Positions 1 through 7,114 of a stretch of 13,564 bases of DNA are shown here, piece after piece. The notes under the pieces are model-generated. The model did not search any database, had not been told where the DNA came from, and saw nothing but the letters and a program-made list of their open reading frames with translations. This stretch comes from Patescibacteria group bacterium (GTDB lineage Bacteria > Patescibacteriota > Minisyncoccia > Minisyncoccales > JAHIOY01). The stretch covers positions 1 through 13,564 of the forward strand of contig JAHIOY010000020.1 of NCBI GenBank assembly GCA_018894495.1, written 5' to 3'. A program made the translations under genes and the position numbers. Position 1 is the first letter of the stretch. The number at the start of each line of letters is the position of its first letter.

Positions 1-1246
1 ATGTGCCCTCTTGCCAGGATTGTAAATATTTTTTTTGCTCCGGGGTAAGTGTGTCTATTTTAATCCCCATTGCGCTTAATTTTAGCCGTGAGACCTCGCT
101 GTCTATTTTTTCCGGCACTTTATAGACCTTTGGCTCCAGCCCCTGATTTTTTACCAGCCATTCGGCGGCTAATGCCTGTAAGGCAAAACTCATATCCATC
201 ACTTCCGACGGATGCCCCTCAGCCGCGGCCAAGTTAACAAGCCGTCCCTCAGCTAAAATATAAATTTTTTTTCCATTTTTTAATTGATATTCTTCCAAAT
301 TTTCTCTGAGCTGTCTTTTTCCTTTGCTCAAGACCGCCAAGTCATTTAAATTTATTTCAACGTTAAAATGGCCGGCATTGGCTAAAATAGCGCCGGATTT
401 CATTTTCAAGAAATGTTCTTTTTTAATTATGTTTTTATCGCCGGTGGCGGTAACGAACACGTCTCCAATTTTTGCCGCCTCCGACATTGGCTCCGCCGAA
501 AATCCATCCATTACTGCCTCCAATACTCTTAAAGGATTAACCTCAGTTACAATAACGTTTGCTCCCATTCCTTTCGCTCTCAGGGCTATTCCCTTGCCGC
601 AAAATCCATAGCCAGAGACAACAAATTTTTTCCCGGCTAACAAAATAGCGGTTGCCCTTAAAATTCCATCAATTGTTGACTGGCCGGTTCCATACCGATT
701 GTCAAACAAGTGTTTTGAATTGGCGTCATTAACCGCCACAACCGGGAATTTTAGGGCTTTGTCTTTTTCCATCGCTCTAAATCTTATTACCCCGGTTGTT
801 GTTTCTTCCGTCCCGCCGAGCATATTTTTGAGCAAGGCATTTCTTTTTGAATGCAAGGTGGTAATCAAGTCGCCGCCGTCATCCATTGTTATGTTCGGCA
901 AGTTATTCAAGACCTGGTTTAGACACCAGTAATATTCTTTTTCACTCACCCCGCGCCAGGCAAAGACCTCAATTCCTTCCTTAACTAAGGCGGCCGTCAC
1001 CTCGTCTTTGGTTGATAAGGGATTAGAACCGCAAAGAAAGACATTGGCTCCGCCTGCCCTTAAGGTCTTGACTAAAACAGCCGTCTCTTTTGTCGCATGG
1101 AGACAGGCGCCAATTTTAAGACCCTTTAGAGGTTTTTCTTTTTCAAATCGCTTCTTGATCTCCATCAAAACCGGCATATTGCTTTCTGCCCATTCAATAT
1201 CCAATTTTCCTTTTTGAGCTAATTTAATATCCTTTATTTTAAACAT
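1..1246 (-). CDS. ahcY: S-adenosylhomocysteine hydrolase, 3' end outside the window
   Basis: This enzyme hydrolyses S-adenosylhomocysteine, the product and inhibitor of SAM-dependent methylation, to adenosine and homocysteine, using bound NAD. It is cytosolic. 415 codons are visible from an ATG at 1246, and the frame is still open at base 1, ending in a typical LTPEQKKYL tail, so only a few residues are missing. Family signatures are clear: HATKETAVL (about 50), MDDGGDL (121), TEETTTGV (146), VNDANSKHLFDNRYGTGQS (172-190, with the catalytic Lys and Asp), the NAD-binding GYGFCGKG (212-219), AGHFNVE (291) and AAEGHPSEVMDMSFA (341). It matches the shorter form of the family rather than the longer one. 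It starts 23 bases after the endonuclease stop, so it is probably co-transcribed with the R-M genes above it. No Shine-Dalgarno sequence is visible. The function is very likely correct. Confidence 0.96.
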   Translation of the reverse strand, partial: MFKIKDIKLAQKGKLDIEWAESNMPVLMEIKKRFEKEKPLKGLKIGACLHATKETAVLVKTLRAGGANVFLCGSNPLSTKDEVTAALVKEGIEVFAWRGVSEKEYYWCLNQVLNNLPNITMDDGGDLITTLHSKRNALLKNMLGGTEETTTGVIRFRAMEKDKALKFPVVAVNDANSKHLFDNRYGTGQSTIDGILRATAILLAGKKFVVSGYGFCGKGIALRAKGMGANVIVTEVNPLRVLEAVMDGFSAEPMSEAAKIGDVFVTATGDKNIIKKEHFLKMKSGAILANAGHFNVEINLNDLAVLSKGKRQLRENLEEYQLKNGKKIYILAEGRLVNLAAAEGHPSEVMDMSFALQALAAEWLVKNQGLEPKVYKVPEKIDSEVSRLKLSAMGIKIDTLTPEQKKYLQSWQEGT

Positions 1247-1269
1247 AGTAGTTTAGATAAACTTGGTTT

Positions 1270-2532
1270 TTAAGCCTCAGAAGCACACAACACTTGAATA
1301 ATATCTCCTAAATATTCATCTTTACGTTTGTCTCTCGGAACGAGTTTATTATCAAAAAGATTAGAATATTTGGACAATAAATAATCTACAATTTGACTGA
1401 GTTTTGCTTTTTGACATTCAGAGATAATAAGATTATCATATTTTTTCCTCAGCCCCCTATCTCCTTTAAGTAAATCTTTAAAAACTGTTAAAAAATTCTT
1501 GTTGTGTTTAAGTAAAAAGGTTCTTTCATCTATTGCTATCAGTTGAGATAACCATATATCGTCGTATTTCAACAGTAGTAAATCAGAAACAGGAGATTGT
1601 TTTCTAAAAAGTTTTAAAGTGACATTATCACCGTATAAGGCCTCTATTTTTATTTTTAAGTAAGAATTCGGTAATAAAAACTCTATTTTTAAATTCTCTA
1701 AATCCTCATTTAAAATTTTAATCTCTTTGTGGACTTTTATCTTATTTAGTAAAAACAAAAACCCTTCTTTACTTGAGGAATAAAATCCGTTTCTTTTATC
1801 AGATTCAATCGTTGCCGGTCTATCTCCTTTATCAAAAAGAATTCCTATGTATAGTTCCAAAATTTCAAAACCGAAGAATTTAAGTAATTCCGGCAACGAA
1901 AATTCTTTACCTTCTTTTCTATAGAGTTTTTCATTTCTTAATATGTAATCTATAATGATACCGAATTTTTGTGAGGTTAATATTTCTCGTCTCGCGGCGC
2001 TACCCCCAGAGTCTACGCGATTTTTTACTTCCGCAAGTACCATCGTTTTTTCTTGCTTCAAAATAGTTCCTACATCTGTGCTCTCATCTCTATTCCCCAT
2101 CCAATCCCAAGGGGTGCGTCTAATTATCCTTTTTTCGTCAATAGTAAGTCCATTTAATGTAAAAATTCCTTTCTTTTTATGTAAAACAGGGTGTTCTATC
2201 CAGAGAGATAATTCGCTTAATTTAATATCCAGCGAACAACTTTCGAAAGCAGAAGCAATTTTCTTTTCTATATATTTACCCTTTCCGCCTTGACTGTGCT
2301 GGTAATAAGAGGTGATTCCTAACAAAGCCTCGTAATACTCTTTGATTTCTACTGGTACACTTAACAATCCATCATAAACTTTCGCCACTGGGTCAAAATC
2401 TTTTGCTTCTATTTTAATGGCTAATTCAATAAAGTTTTGTAAAATGTTTTTATAAGGTTCGTAAAGTAAAAGTTGTCCTAATTCTAGTTTCTCTCTCTGC
2501 TTTATACAAAGAAGGTGTCTTTTAATAATCAT
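1270..2532 (-). CDS. putative type II restriction endonuclease, PD-(D/E)XK type
   Basis: The predicted protein has 420 residues and probably cuts DNA at the site protected by the methyltransferase encoded just upstream. The supporting motif is at residues 153-170: an Asp in STDVG, then 14 residues, then LAEVKNRVDSGG, giving a D-X14-E-V-K core (D153, E168, K170) on a predicted beta strand, followed by an Arg-rich helix (AARREIL). I recognise no specific recognition family, so the target sequence is unknown. The ATG at 2532 lies 3 bases after the methyltransferase stop, which is typical of a coupled R-M pair. The first ten residues are basic and poorly conserved-looking, so a later start is possible. 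It could instead be a nickase or another nuclease, but size, motif and neighbour together favour a restriction enzyme. Confidence 0.72.
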   Translation of the reverse strand: MIIKRHLLCIKQREKLELGQLLLYEPYKNILQNFIELAIKIEAKDFDPVAKVYDGLLSVPVEIKEYYEALLGITSYYQHSQGGKGKYIEKKIASAFESCSLDIKLSELSLWIEHPVLHKKKGIFTLNGLTIDEKRIIRRTPWDWMGNRDESTDVGTILKQEKTMVLAEVKNRVDSGGSAARREILTSQKFGIIIDYILRNEKLYRKEGKEFSLPELLKFFGFEILELYIGILFDKGDRPATIESDKRNGFYSSSKEGFLFLLNKIKVHKEIKILNEDLENLKIEFLLPNSYLKIKIEALYGDNVTLKLFRKQSPVSDLLLLKYDDIWLSQLIAIDERTFLLKHNKNFLTVFKDLLKGDRGLRKKYDNLIISECQKAKLSQIVDYLLSKYSNLFDNKLVPRDKRKDEYLGDIIQVLCASEA

Positions 2533-2535
2533 AGA

Positions 2536-3855
2536 TTATGGTTTTTCGCAGATTATAATACTTTCCCCTCTAATTGCCCTATTTCTAGCCCCCAAAAGAG
2601 GATTAAATACTAATTTTTCAAATTTAAACCCGGCTTCTTCGCAGAAATTTTTAGTCATCATAGTGGTAGGTATTTTTCTTCCGCTAACCGTACTATCCCC
2701 CACAATTATTGCGAGTTTCCCTTTTTGTTTTAGGACCCAAAAAATATTCTCAATGGACTTTTTTAAATCCTCATAATACATTGCTACTTTGATAGGAAGT
2801 TCCCCATAAGGTCTACTTGGCTGTCCATTATTCTTCATTCCTAAATATTTAGATTCAACTTTTTTCATATCAACACCTAAATAGTCATAGGCAATTTTAT
2901 CTTTGCCAACATAATCTATTGAGAAATAATAAGGAGGAGAAGTTATAACCGCATCAAATTTTCCTTCAAGTTTTTTGACTTTTTTTAATGCAAGAATATC
3001 CCCCTTCATAATATAAGCAGATTCAAATCTTAATCCATACTTTTTTTTAATCGCCATTATTTTCTCAAAACATTCTTTAATATAATTAAACTTTTGTATA
3101 AATAATCCTGTCTTTCCTGTTCTGTTATAACTAGAAGTTCTTGAAAAAGCATCAATGGTATCAAAGTATATAGCTAGCATCAACTTATAAATTGTAGAGT
3201 TTGGATGTTGCCATTGTTTATTTTCTATTTTTTGAAATACCTCTGTTAAATTATCCACATTAAAATTTAAATCTTTTTTGTCAATAAAGAGCAAATCATT
3301 TTTTAATTCAGATAGCATCACTCCCATAGGAGTAACATCTAGTCCGGCGCTTTTTATCCCCATAAGCGAGGCTTCGTGGGTAGCGGTCCCTGAACCATTG
3401 AAAGGATCAAAGAGAATCGAATTGGGTCCTAATTTAAAAACGTTTATCAATGTTCTAACTACTCTCGGATAAAATTTTCCTTTATATGGATAAAGGTTGT
3501 GAAAAGCATAAGCATTTGTATCGCCAAATTCATCTACAATCTCTGAATAAAATGTGGGCCTGCCTCCTACCTTCTCAAGGTGGGCAATCCTCAATCTAAT
3601 AAAATCTTCATCGCCTTTTAGTTTTACCGTTCTGCTGGCAGGATTGATTTGATATTCTTCTGTTAATCCCTGCAATTCTAAATTTAGAAGTTCTAAATCT
3701 GCTATAGTTTGCATCCAAAAACCAAATATAGTATTTCCCTTGGGCTGAATATAGCTTGAGAACTCTTTAGAATAAATGTCCAATATTTCCTCATAAGAAG
3801 GGAACTCATGTGTCCCGAACATTGTATTTTTTTTAAGAGGATTATTTTTATCCAT
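2536..3855 (-). CDS. DNA methyltransferase (TSPPY type), R-M modification subunit
   Basis: This is a SAM-dependent DNA amino-methyltransferase of 439 residues. The SAM-binding motif I is ILFDPFNGSGT (about 147-157), followed by EASLMGIKSAGLDVTPMG. Catalytic motif IV is ITSPPYY (about 304-310). Motif I precedes motif IV with about 150 residues between them, which could hold a target-recognition region, so the order is alpha- or gamma-like. SPPY is commoner in N4-cytosine enzymes, but N6-adenine cannot be excluded. The stretch FHNLYPYKGKFYPRVVRTLI just before motif I is typical of stand-alone and R-M methyltransferases of this kind. The gene begins 42 bases after the kinase stop and ends 3 bases before the endonuclease start, so modification is translated before restriction. 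No ribosome binding site is evident ahead of AATAATTATG. Confidence 0.88.
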   Translation of the reverse strand: MDKNNPLKKNTMFGTHEFPSYEEILDIYSKEFSSYIQPKGNTIFGFWMQTIADLELLNLELQGLTEEYQINPASRTVKLKGDEDFIRLRIAHLEKVGGRPTFYSEIVDEFGDTNAYAFHNLYPYKGKFYPRVVRTLINVFKLGPNSILFDPFNGSGTATHEASLMGIKSAGLDVTPMGVMLSELKNDLLFIDKKDLNFNVDNLTEVFQKIENKQWQHPNSTIYKLMLAIYFDTIDAFSRTSSYNRTGKTGLFIQKFNYIKECFEKIMAIKKKYGLRFESAYIMKGDILALKKVKKLEGKFDAVITSPPYYFSIDYVGKDKIAYDYLGVDMKKVESKYLGMKNNGQPSRPYGELPIKVAMYYEDLKKSIENIFWVLKQKGKLAIIVGDSTVSGRKIPTTMMTKNFCEEAGFKFEKLVFNPLLGARNRAIRGESIIICEKP

Positions 3856-3897
3856 AATTATTCTTTGGTTAATTCATCTAACAAAAAACTCGGGAAC

Positions 3898-5496
3898 TTA
3901 GAATCTCCAAGGTAAGTTTAATACCCTTTTTAAAACTTTATTTGCCTTTTCATCAACATTATTTTTTTCGGTATCAATTAAAACATAATGTTCTTTAGGT
4001 AATTTTATTTTATCAAATTTTTCTCTCATTTGCAAGTATATATTTAAGGTAGCATCCGAAATCTCTTTTTTCTTTCTTCTTTTTTTTAGCCGTTCTATAA
4101 TTTTATCTTCCGAGGCCCGGCATTCAACAAAAAAATAGAGGATTTTTTCTTTCTCTGCCGCCTCAATCACTATATTCCTGTAAAACTCGGTGGGAAATGT
4201 TGCGTCCAAAATAACTGACTGATCCTGCTTTAATAATTCTAAACCGTCGCTGAGCATTTTTTTGTAAACTCTCACTGTCATCCGATGGCTATAAATTTTT
4301 TCCAAGCCCTTTTTTCGGTGCTCATAAAGAGGAATTCCCAGCATTTCTTTTCTGATTGCATCCGACAGGAGCAGGGGGGCGCCGGTTATTTTTGATAGAT
4401 GCCGGGCTAAATATGTTTTCCCAGCGCCGATTTGACCGCAAATTATTAGTAAAAATGGTTTTCTCTTTGAGAACCCGTGAGCGTATTTAAAAGCCAGAGA
4501 AAAATATTTTTGAATTGATGAAACATTGTCTTGGAGCAAGCCCGCCTTCGCTAAAGCTACGGCGGGTAAAGAAAAACAGCCAACTTTTGCTCTAATATAA
4601 GCCCTGTAGCATTTGTAAAAAGGCAAAATTTTAAACAGGTCTTTGTCGTTAAATTCGGCATTATATTGCCTGATAAAATATTTGGAAAAATCCGGTTTTC
4701 CCAAATAATCAAAATCCATTGCCAAAAAAGCGGCGTCAGAAGCAATGTCCTGGTAGCGGAATCTTTTATTAAATTCAATGCAATCAATAATATAAATTTT
4801 TTGCGGAGCAATAAAAATGTTTTCGGTATACAGGTCTCCGTGACAATCCCTGATTTTTTCTTCTCTTTGCCTCTTCAAAAATAATCTTTTATTTTCTTTG
4901 ATGAAATTTCTGGTTTCCCCGGCAATAAATTTATAAACCGTTTCATTGAGGACTCTGCCGAGAAATGGCTTTGTCTGTCTAAAATTTTCTTCGCAGTTCT
5001 TTTTAATAATTTTTATTGCTCCGTATTTATTTATTTCTGGGGAAGTTTGAGACAATTTATGGAAATCGGCCACGATTTTAGCGATTTTTCTGATTGAATT
5101 TTTTCTTAATTTCCCTTTTTTGAGCAATTCCGGAGCATAGTATTTTTCCGGAATTTCTTTCATTTTCAACGCATGTTCAATGATTTTTTCTCCTTTTAAA
5201 AGAGGTGAAGATTCCAGAATTTTCAATTCCCCCTTTCTTTCAATAATTGGCGCGACATCTAAATAAATTTCTTTAGACAATCTCCTGTTTAATTTTAATT
5301 CTTCCTCCAAAAAAAATTTCCTCTTTGAAAGAGAGGAAAAATCCAAATAACTAAATTTAACCGGCTTTTTAATTTTGTAAACAAAATTTCCCGTGAAAAT
5401 CAGCCAGGAAATATATGTTTCTCTCAACTTTAAATATTTAACTTTGTGAGGAAATACCTTTTTATTTAAAAGTTTTCTAACTTCCTTAAAATTCAT
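3898..5496 (-). CDS. fused APH-like kinase and P-loop kinase (COG2187 + COG0645 type)
   Basis: The protein has 532 residues in two domains. Residues 1 to about 340 form an aminoglycoside-phosphotransferase-like kinase domain: KIKKPVKFSYLDFS near the N-terminus, the catalytic loop CHGDLYTENI (218-227) and the metal-binding IDCIEF (237-242). From about 345 there is an AAA_33-type P-loop domain with Walker A GQIGAGKT (354-361), SDAIRKEMLG (378-387) and VILDATF (428-434). Bifunctional proteins of this architecture are widespread, but their physiological substrate is not established; resistance annotations are by homology only. A GC-rich palindromic element is inserted in frame and encodes PAVALAKAG (311-319) between conserved segments of the first domain. 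The gene has its own extended -10 promoter and heads the transcription unit that runs into the R-M pair and ahcY. Confidence 0.87.
   Translation of the reverse strand: MNFKEVRKLLNKKVFPHKVKYLKLRETYISWLIFTGNFVYKIKKPVKFSYLDFSSLSKRKFFLEEELKLNRRLSKEIYLDVAPIIERKGELKILESSPLLKGEKIIEHALKMKEIPEKYYAPELLKKGKLRKNSIRKIAKIVADFHKLSQTSPEINKYGAIKIIKKNCEENFRQTKPFLGRVLNETVYKFIAGETRNFIKENKRLFLKRQREEKIRDCHGDLYTENIFIAPQKIYIIDCIEFNKRFRYQDIASDAAFLAMDFDYLGKPDFSKYFIRQYNAEFNDKDLFKILPFYKCYRAYIRAKVGCFSLPAVALAKAGLLQDNVSSIQKYFSLAFKYAHGFSKRKPFLLIICGQIGAGKTYLARHLSKITGAPLLLSDAIRKEMLGIPLYEHRKKGLEKIYSHRMTVRVYKKMLSDGLELLKQDQSVILDATFPTEFYRNIVIEAAEKEKILYFFVECRASEDKIIERLKKRRKKKEISDATLNIYLQMREKFDKIKLPKEHYVLIDTEKNNVDEKANKVLKRVLNLPWRF
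4541..4566. repeat. GC-rich palindromic element, copy 1 (in frame inside the kinase gene)
   Basis: A 26-base imperfect palindrome with arms CCCGCC and GGCGGG and an inner CGCTAAAGCT segment sits in otherwise AT-rich coding sequence. Read on the minus strand it encodes PAVALAKAG, a low-complexity insert in the kinase. It shares CCCGCCTTCGC and CGGCGGG with the copy in thiE (9897-9925) and the arms with the intergenic copy (5790-5817). Confidence 0.65.
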
Positions 5497-5525
5497 TTTT
5501 ATTAAACAAGACCATTAATAAATTC

Positions 5526-5534
5526 ATTATACCA
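5526..5534 (-). promoter_or_regulatory. extended -10 promoter for the kinase / R-M / ahcY unit
   Basis: On the minus strand the sequence reads TGGTATAAT, a perfect TATAAT (5531-5526) with an extended TG element. It ends 29 bases before the kinase ATG and should start transcription near 5519. No good -35 hexamer is visible, because the expected position falls in the upstream terminator hairpin. The extended -10 may compensate for this. Confidence 0.55.
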
Positions 5535-5540
5535 TAATAA

Positions 5541-5565
5541 AATAAAAACCGCCCAGCGCTGGGCG
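5541..5565 (-). terminator. intrinsic terminator after the truncated NYN gene
   Basis: A perfect 16-base palindrome, CGCCCAGC/GCTGGGCG (5550-5565), is followed on the minus strand by GTTTTTATTTT. The plus strand also has GTTTTT after the stem (5565-5570), so it could act in both directions, although no plus-strand gene is seen here. It insulates the kinase promoter from upstream transcription. Confidence 0.75.
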
Positions 5566-5599
5566 TTTTTGATCATATTTTAAATTTCTCTAATTATTT

Positions 5600-5755
5600 C
5601 TAAAATTTTTTAAAAGAGTGTTTTGGGTAGAATTGGTAATCAAATGCTAATAATCGCTTAAAATCTAATTCGGGGTCGCGTAAACGATGATAAAAATTAC
5701 TACCATCTAAAAAGATAATTACTCTTTCTTTTTGACTTTGTTGTTTGCCAATCAT
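5600..5755 (-). pseudogene. truncated NYN-domain (LabA/DUF88-like) gene
   Basis: A 51-residue reading frame starts at an ATG at 5755 and stops at TAG 5602-5600. Residues 10-25 read ERVIIFLDGSNFYHRL, the hallmark first strand of the NYN branch of the PIN nuclease superfamily, with the metal-binding Asp in LDGSN. The next part (DPELDFKRLLAFDY) still resembles the family, but the protein then ends in YPKHSFKKF, whereas intact members usually have 150 residues or more. I found no continuation in the other frames before the terminator at 5565. It therefore looks like a remnant, lacking the later acidic residues needed for nuclease activity. A promoter lies upstream but is separated from it by a terminator-like palindrome. 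A functional small protein is less likely. Confidence 0.7.
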
Positions 5756-5778
5756 TTAATTATTTTATCATAAATTAC

Positions 5779-5817
5779 CAAAATAAAAACCCGCCATTAG
5801 CCGAAGCTAGGGGCGGG
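5779..5817 (-). terminator. palindromic element copy 2, acting as a UUCG-loop terminator
   Basis: On the minus strand the hairpin reads CCCGCC-CC-TAGC-TTCG-GCTA-AT-GGCGGG followed by TTTTTATTTT. This gives GC arms, a UUCG tetraloop and a U tract, all the parts of an intrinsic terminator. Its arms match the two in-gene copies at 4541-4566 and 9897-9925. It stands only about 10 bases after the predicted start site of the promoter at 5835-5862. Confidence 0.72.
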
Positions 5818-5834
5818 GGTGTTAATAATTATAT

Positions 5835-5862
5835 ATTATCATTTATCAAAAATGGTTGTCAA
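5835..5862 (-). promoter_or_regulatory. sigma-70-like promoter facing the NYN remnant
   Basis: A perfect -35 TTGACA (5862-5857), a 16-base spacer and -10 GATAAT (5840-5835) lie on the minus strand. TAATAT, two bases further on, is an alternative -10 with an 18-base spacer. Transcription would start near 5828 and run straight into the hairpin at 5790-5817. Confidence 0.5.
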
Positions 5863-5867
5863 TAGTT

Positions 5868-5925
5868 ACAAAAACTGCCCAGCCCCCACACCAAATTTTG
5901 GTGTGGGGGCCAGCGACAGGCGGTT
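5868..5925 (-). terminator. intrinsic terminator of the DUF5678/retropepsin/nuclease operon
   Basis: Just after the stop codon at 5931 an 11-base GC-rich stem, GCCCCCACACC (5910-5900) with GGTGTGGGGGC (5892-5882), closes a short A/T loop. Outer segments (AAAC.GCC with GGC.GTTT) can extend the base, and TTTTT follows at 5874-5870. The U tract is 7 bases from the main stem, so the termination efficiency is uncertain. Confidence 0.65.
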
Positions 5926-5930
5926 TAATT

Positions 5931-6350
5931 TCACCGTTCTAATCGTTCCCTCCACCTCATTTTTTTATAAGTATTATTTTTAATGTCCACAAACCAAATT
6001 TCTAATTCTGGAAAGGCATTCCCAATTCTTTTCCACCCAACCTCGTGTTGTTTTATACGTTGAGAAAGCCCTCTTTTGAATTGTTCAGGTAAAGCAATAA
6101 TTAAATGAATGGCATTGTCGTTTAAACGAGAAATGGCTCGGAAAAATACTTCATAAAAATCCCTTGCGCGTTTAGAAGGCGAAAAGCTATAACCAATAAC
6201 CTCAATATGAAAAACCTCCCCATTTTTCTTGGCCAGAATATCAACGCCGGTCTCCCCATGTTTTTTGGGCTTGCTCATCGTATAACCTTCGGTCTTAAGA
6301 CTTTTTCTTAAGCTCTTTTCAACGTCTTCGTTTCTAATTTTTTCTTTCAT
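5931..6350 (-). CDS. PD-(D/E)XK nuclease-like protein lacking the usual lysine
   Basis: A 139-residue protein with no signal peptide or membrane segment. Residues 31-53 (HGETGVDILAKKNGEVFHIEVIGY) follow the restriction-endonuclease-fold pattern G-x-D-I ... x-x-E-V-K-G, with D37 and E50 in place. The position normally taken by the catalytic Lys is Ile (EVIG instead of EVKG). K60 or R61 at the start of the next helix could substitute, or the protein may bind DNA without cutting it. The stretch RDFYEVFFRAISRL and the later AFPELEIWFVDI look conserved but are of no family I can name. It is the last gene of a three-gene operon, starting 18 bases after the retropepsin-like gene. Its function is unknown; calling it Mrr- or VRR-like would go beyond the evidence. 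Confidence 0.62.
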   Translation of the reverse strand: MKEKIRNEDVEKSLRKSLKTEGYTMSKPKKHGETGVDILAKKNGEVFHIEVIGYSFSPSKRARDFYEVFFRAISRLNDNAIHLIIALPEQFKRGLSQRIKQHEVGWKRIGNAFPELEIWFVDIKNNTYKKMRWRERLER

Positions 6351-6368
6351 AGATAAGTTTTTCTACTT

Positions 6369-6791
6369 TCATTTTTTCTTTACGGGCATAATTTCAATAA
6401 TATCGTGGTCTTTTTCAAATTTTATTCGGAAATTATCAAAAAATCCTACCTGACCCAGGATAGCAACCACACCAAAACTTTCAGTAAAAGCAACTGGAAT
6501 AATTACGGAACGCTCAACGCCAATTATTTGAATTTCAACTGAATGTAAGTAAGCATTTATTGATGAACCTTCAATTCCAAAGAATTTAAGAGGTTTTCCC
6601 TTTTCTATTTCAAAACCGAGTTTTCGGCCGATTTCAGAATGAAAAAGACAAAAATCCGCTCCAGAATCAATAAGAGCGGATATATTAAGAAAATTATTTT
6701 TATAACTAATACGAATTGGGATGATTGGACGACTAATCCAAAGTTTTTGGGGATTTAAAAAATTTGGTTGCTTTAAATAAGGAAATCTCAT
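6369..6791 (-). CDS. retropepsin-like aspartyl protease domain protein
   Basis: A 140-residue single-domain protein. The active-site motif is SALIDSGADFCLF (38-50), matching the D-[ST]-G-A signature of retropepsin-type aspartyl proteases, with D42 as the expected catalytic Asp. The C-terminal half has VVAILGQVGFFDNFRIKF (108-125), the conserved hydrophobic-Gly strand and loop of bacterial single-domain members, which would be active only as dimers. There is no signal peptide, so it is probably cytosolic. Its ATG overlaps the stop of the DUF5678 gene (ATGA), implying translational coupling. Proteins of this kind often appear beside small DUF5678 genes in candidate-phylum genomes, an association I recall rather than see here. 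Substrates are unknown. Confidence 0.8.
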   Translation of the reverse strand: MRFPYLKQPNFLNPQKLWISRPIIPIRISYKNNFLNISALIDSGADFCLFHSEIGRKLGFEIEKGKPLKFFGIEGSSINAYLHSVEIQIIGVERSVIIPVAFTESFGVVAILGQVGFFDNFRIKFEKDHDIIEIMPVKKK

Positions 6792-7006
6792 ACATTACTC
6801 GGGACATAAGCCATATCAAAGGGTAATACTTTAAAGAAAATGACTTTTTCTTTTTCACACTTTCCTTGAAGTTTTTTTATAGCTTCTTCTAACGTTTTAC
6901 CACTTGAAAATATTTTCCGATAATCCAAAGATAAAGCCACCCATTTATTTTCATAAGTTCTAAGTTTTTTACTAAGATCAATAGATTTTATAATTTTGTT
7001 TTTCAT
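6788..7006 (-). CDS. small DUF5678-like protein
   Basis: A 72-residue protein. The central segment NKWVALSLDYRKIFSSGKTLEEAIKKLQGK (20-49) fits the DUF5678 pattern: a Trp-Val-Ala strand, a turn, a strand ending in SGKT, then a helix of LEEAIKKL type. The end (KVLPFDMAYVP) also has the usual final strand. No enzymatic residues are evident. By its small alpha/beta form and its coupling (4-base ATGA overlap) to the protease-like gene it may be a partner or antitoxin-like protein, but this is speculation. It is the first annotated gene after the strong promoter at 7086-7114. Confidence 0.72.
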   Translation of the reverse strand: MKNKIIKSIDLSKKLRTYENKWVALSLDYRKIFSSGKTLEEAIKKLQGKCEKEKVIFFKVLPFDMAYVPSNV

Positions 7007-7073
7007 ATTCTAACTTTTTTATTCTTTGAAGATTATTGATTTGGAATTTATTGTTTAAAGATTGAATTGCCAT
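6978..7073 (-). CDS. possible 31-residue leader ORF ahead of the DUF5678 gene
   Basis: An ATG at 7073, about 6 bases after the predicted transcription start, opens a 31-codon frame (MAIQSLNNKFQINNLQRIKK and on) that overlaps the first nine codons of the DUF5678 gene in another frame. It is Lys/Asn/Gln-rich. The near-leaderless position and the overlap suggest a leader peptide that could couple translation, but chance is quite possible in AT-rich DNA. Confidence 0.25.
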   Translation of the reverse strand: MAIQSLNNKFQINNLQRIKKLEYEKQNYKIY

Positions 7074-7085
7074 ATCTTTTTTTTT

Positions 7086-7114
7086 ATTATACTAAATCTA
7101 AAATCTGATATCAA
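7086..7114 (-). promoter_or_regulatory. sigma-70 promoter for the DUF5678/retropepsin operon
   Basis: On the minus strand: -35 TTGATA (7114-7109), an exact 17-base spacer, -10 TATAAT (7091-7086). Transcription should start near 7079, leaving a 70-odd base leader before the DUF5678 ATG. The -35 overlaps the metK stop codon (7113-7111), so the operon is set tightly behind metK but controlled separately. Confidence 0.72.

Noticed and set aside
324..1217. Plus-strand open frames in the first 1.2 kb
   Set aside because: They lie opposite ahcY, whose minus-strand translation has every family motif over 415 codons.
3898..5496. Annotation of the fused kinase as an aminoglycoside resistance gene
   Set aside because: The HGD motif shows only the APH-like kinase fold; the fusion with a P-loop domain is a widespread housekeeping-type architecture of unknown substrate.
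5786..5925. CRISPR array made of the GC-rich hairpins
   Set aside because: The hairpins differ in sequence and spacing, there are no regular spacers, and each is explained as a terminator.
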